Position numbers and translations under genes: made by a program | In this document: in pieces, positions 14,813-15,971 of the stretch | How positions within the stretch are numbered: position 1 is the stretch's first letter | How the letters are laid out: each line of letters begins with the position of its first letter | Origin: Bacillota bacterium | Lineage (GTDB): Bacteria > Bacillota > Clostridia > Lachnospirales > Cellulosilyticaceae | Length of the DNA: 15,971 nt | Assembly: GCA_023393125.1 (NCBI GenBank) | Contig: JAEWMQ010000057.1 | Location: forward strand, 1 to 15,971 | Direction: 5' to 3' | The notes under the pieces: generated by a model | What the model was told of the DNA's origin: nothing | Databases searched by the model: none | The model's input: the letters and a program-made list of their open reading frames with translations, nothing else

Positions 14813-15847
14813 ATGAAAACAACTATTATTACAGATCTAACAGCACTTAATGAAGCAGCCTATATTCTTAAGTCGGGCGGTCTTGTAGCAGCTCCTACAG
14901 AAACTGTTTATGGACTTTGTGCTAATGCTTTAGATGAAAATGCAGTTAAAAATATTTATAAAGCTAAGGGGCGACCTAGTGATAATCCGCTAATTGTACA
15001 TATAGCTGATTTAAGCATGCTTAGCCCTCTTGTAAAAGAAGTACCTCCTATGGCCCAAACTTTAATAGATCATTTTTGGCCTGGTCCATTAACACTTATC
15101 TTTAAGGCAAGTTCATTAGTTCCTAAGGTAGTAACCGGAGGATTGGATACAGTTGCTGTTCGTTTTCCTTCTCATCCTATTATTCAGAAACTAATTAAGA
15201 CCTCAGGATTACCTCTAGCTGCACCTAGCGCTAATACTTCTGGGAAACCAAGCCCAACTAATGCCCCTCGTGTTATAGAGGACTTAGATGGGAAAATAGA
15301 TGCTATTATTGTAGGTGATTCTTCTAAATACGGTGTAGAATCTACTGTTGTAGATGCCACAGGTGAAATAGCTACTATTCTTAGACCTGGTGGCATTACT
15401 GCTGAAATGATTGAAGAAGTTTTAGGTGATGTGACTATGGATCCTGCTATCGGCCATGCACTAAAAGAAGGAGAGGTTCCTAAAGCTCCAGGGATGAAAT
15501 ACACACACTATTCCCCTAATGCAGAAGTCATTATTGTTGACGGAGATGAAAACCTTGTCATAAGTAAGATCAATGAACTTATTATATCGGCTCATAATCA
15601 AGGAAAAAAAGTAGGCGTTCTTGCTACTGATGAAACCAAAGAGCACTTTGTGGCTGACTTAGTTATTAGTGCTGGTACCACTAAAAATCTGACTACTATT
15701 GCTGCTCATCTTTTCGAGGCACTGCGTACCTTTGACGATGCTCACATTGACATTGTGTATTCTCTTGCTTTCCCTAAAGAAGGAATTGGTAATGCCATTA
15801 TGAACAGACTTGAAAAATCTGCTGGGTACCATACTATAAAGCTTTAA
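14813..15847 (+). CDS. ywlC: L-threonylcarbamoyladenylate synthase (Sua5/YwlC)
   Basis: Makes threonylcarbamoyl-AMP from threonine, bicarbonate and ATP, the first step of the t6A modification at position 37 of ANN-decoding tRNAs. The start at 14813 gives 344 residues, normal for the two-domain Sua5 type rather than the short TsaC type; GGGAG (14800-14804) lies 8 bases upstream. The YrdC domain (about 10-200) shows PTETVYGL (28-35), KGRPSDNPL (52-60), AVRFPSHP (115-122), PSANTSGKPSPT (138-149), ESTVVD (176-181) and LRPGGIT (190-196). The linker motif PGMKYTHYSP (226-235), typical of Sua5, connects to a C-terminal Rossmann-like domain (about 238-344). In many Clostridia this gene lies beside rpiB and a phosphotyrosine phosphatase gene, in line with what follows here. 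No terminator is seen after it. Confidence 0.95.
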   Translation: MKTTIITDLTALNEAAYILKSGGLVAAPTETVYGLCANALDENAVKNIYKAKGRPSDNPLIVHIADLSMLSPLVKEVPPMAQTLIDHFWPGPLTLIFKASSLVPKVVTGGLDTVAVRFPSHPIIQKLIKTSGLPLAAPSANTSGKPSPTNAPRVIEDLDGKIDAIIVGDSSKYGVESTVVDATGEIATILRPGGITAEMIEEVLGDVTMDPAIGHALKEGEVPKAPGMKYTHYSPNAEVIIVDGDENLVISKINELIISAHNQGKKVGVLATDETKEHFVADLVISAGTTKNLTTIAAHLFEALRTFDDAHIDIVYSLAFPKEGIGNAIMNRLEKSAGYHTIKL

Positions 15848-15908
15848 TTTTTTTTGTTTTTATTTACAAATCTCAAAAATAGCTTATAGTTATAGAAGTG
15901 ATTATTTA

Positions 15909-15937
15909 GTTACAACACACAAAATTTATACTATAAT
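15909..15937 (+). promoter_or_regulatory. Probable promoter of the last, partial gene
   Basis: GTTACA (15909-15914), a 17-bp spacer and a perfect TATAAT (15932-15937). The start point would be only about 10-12 bases before the ATG, making the leader very short, with GGAGG (15943-15947) in it. Transcription from ywlC could also continue into this gene. Confidence 0.45.
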
Positions 15938-15954
15938 AAACTGGAGGAACTATT

Positions 15955-15971
15955 ATGATAGCAATTGGATG
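15955..15971 (+). CDS. Start of a gene, probably ribose-5-phosphate isomerase B (partial)
   Basis: Only five full codons are present, reading MIAIG, then TG. GGAGG lies 7 bases upstream, so the start is convincing. RpiB proteins typically begin MIAIG(C/S)DH, and rpiB commonly sits next to ywlC in Clostridia. The identity is inference from five residues and gene order; the rest lies outside the window. Confidence 0.45.

Overview
The window looks like a chromosome segment from a low-GC, plant-polysaccharide-degrading member of the Clostridia. Support: AT-rich DNA, strong AGGAGG-type ribosome binding sites, Firmicutes-type BlaI/BlaR1 and two-domain Sua5 proteins, and a secreted multi-modular pectin lyase with a carbohydrate-binding tail. 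A relative of Cellulosilyticum or another Lachnospirales cellulose degrader would fit, but that placement is inference from gene content only.

Layout, left to right. 1-170 is one arm plus the central hairpin of a palindromic repeat. 171-2429 (minus) is a Zn/Cd/Pb efflux P-type ATPase with a clear sigma-A promoter and an ArsR-type operator. 2611-3471 (plus) is a secreted protein of unknown function with a tandemly duplicated domain. 3563-4852 (plus) is an M18 aminopeptidase followed by a terminator. 4935-5390 is a non-coding composite palindromic element (copy A). 5389-7826 (minus) is a blaI-blaR1-like operon with a promoter and paired operators; its sensor protein lacks the usual penicillin-binding domain. 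7963-8585 is a second composite element (copy B), inverted relative to A. 8784-11243 (plus) is glycogen phosphorylase. 11325-11732 (plus) is a small universal-stress-like protein. A 22-bp bidirectional terminator separates it from 11796-14525 (minus), a rhamnogalacturonan lyase with beta-trefoil and CBM2-like modules. 14813-15847 (plus) is a Sua5/YwlC tRNA t6A enzyme. The first 17 bases of a gene that looks like rpiB close the window.

The genes are mostly independent transcription units: metal export, peptide turnover, envelope-stress sensing, glycogen use, pectin degradation and tRNA modification. Four ORF starts were moved downstream because the longer version begins inside a promoter or ribosome binding site.

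The least ordinary content is non-coding. Both large gaps hold the same three-part palindromic array (called R1, R3 and R2 here), bounded by the terminal inverted repeat GAAATTTG/CAAATTTC and placed in opposite orientations on either side of the blaI-blaR1 operon. Nested inside the R1 and R2 palindromes is a roughly 60-bp hairpin module present three times. Its outer, inner and apical stems differ between copies but stay paired, so the fold is conserved more than the sequence. I do not recognise this family by name.
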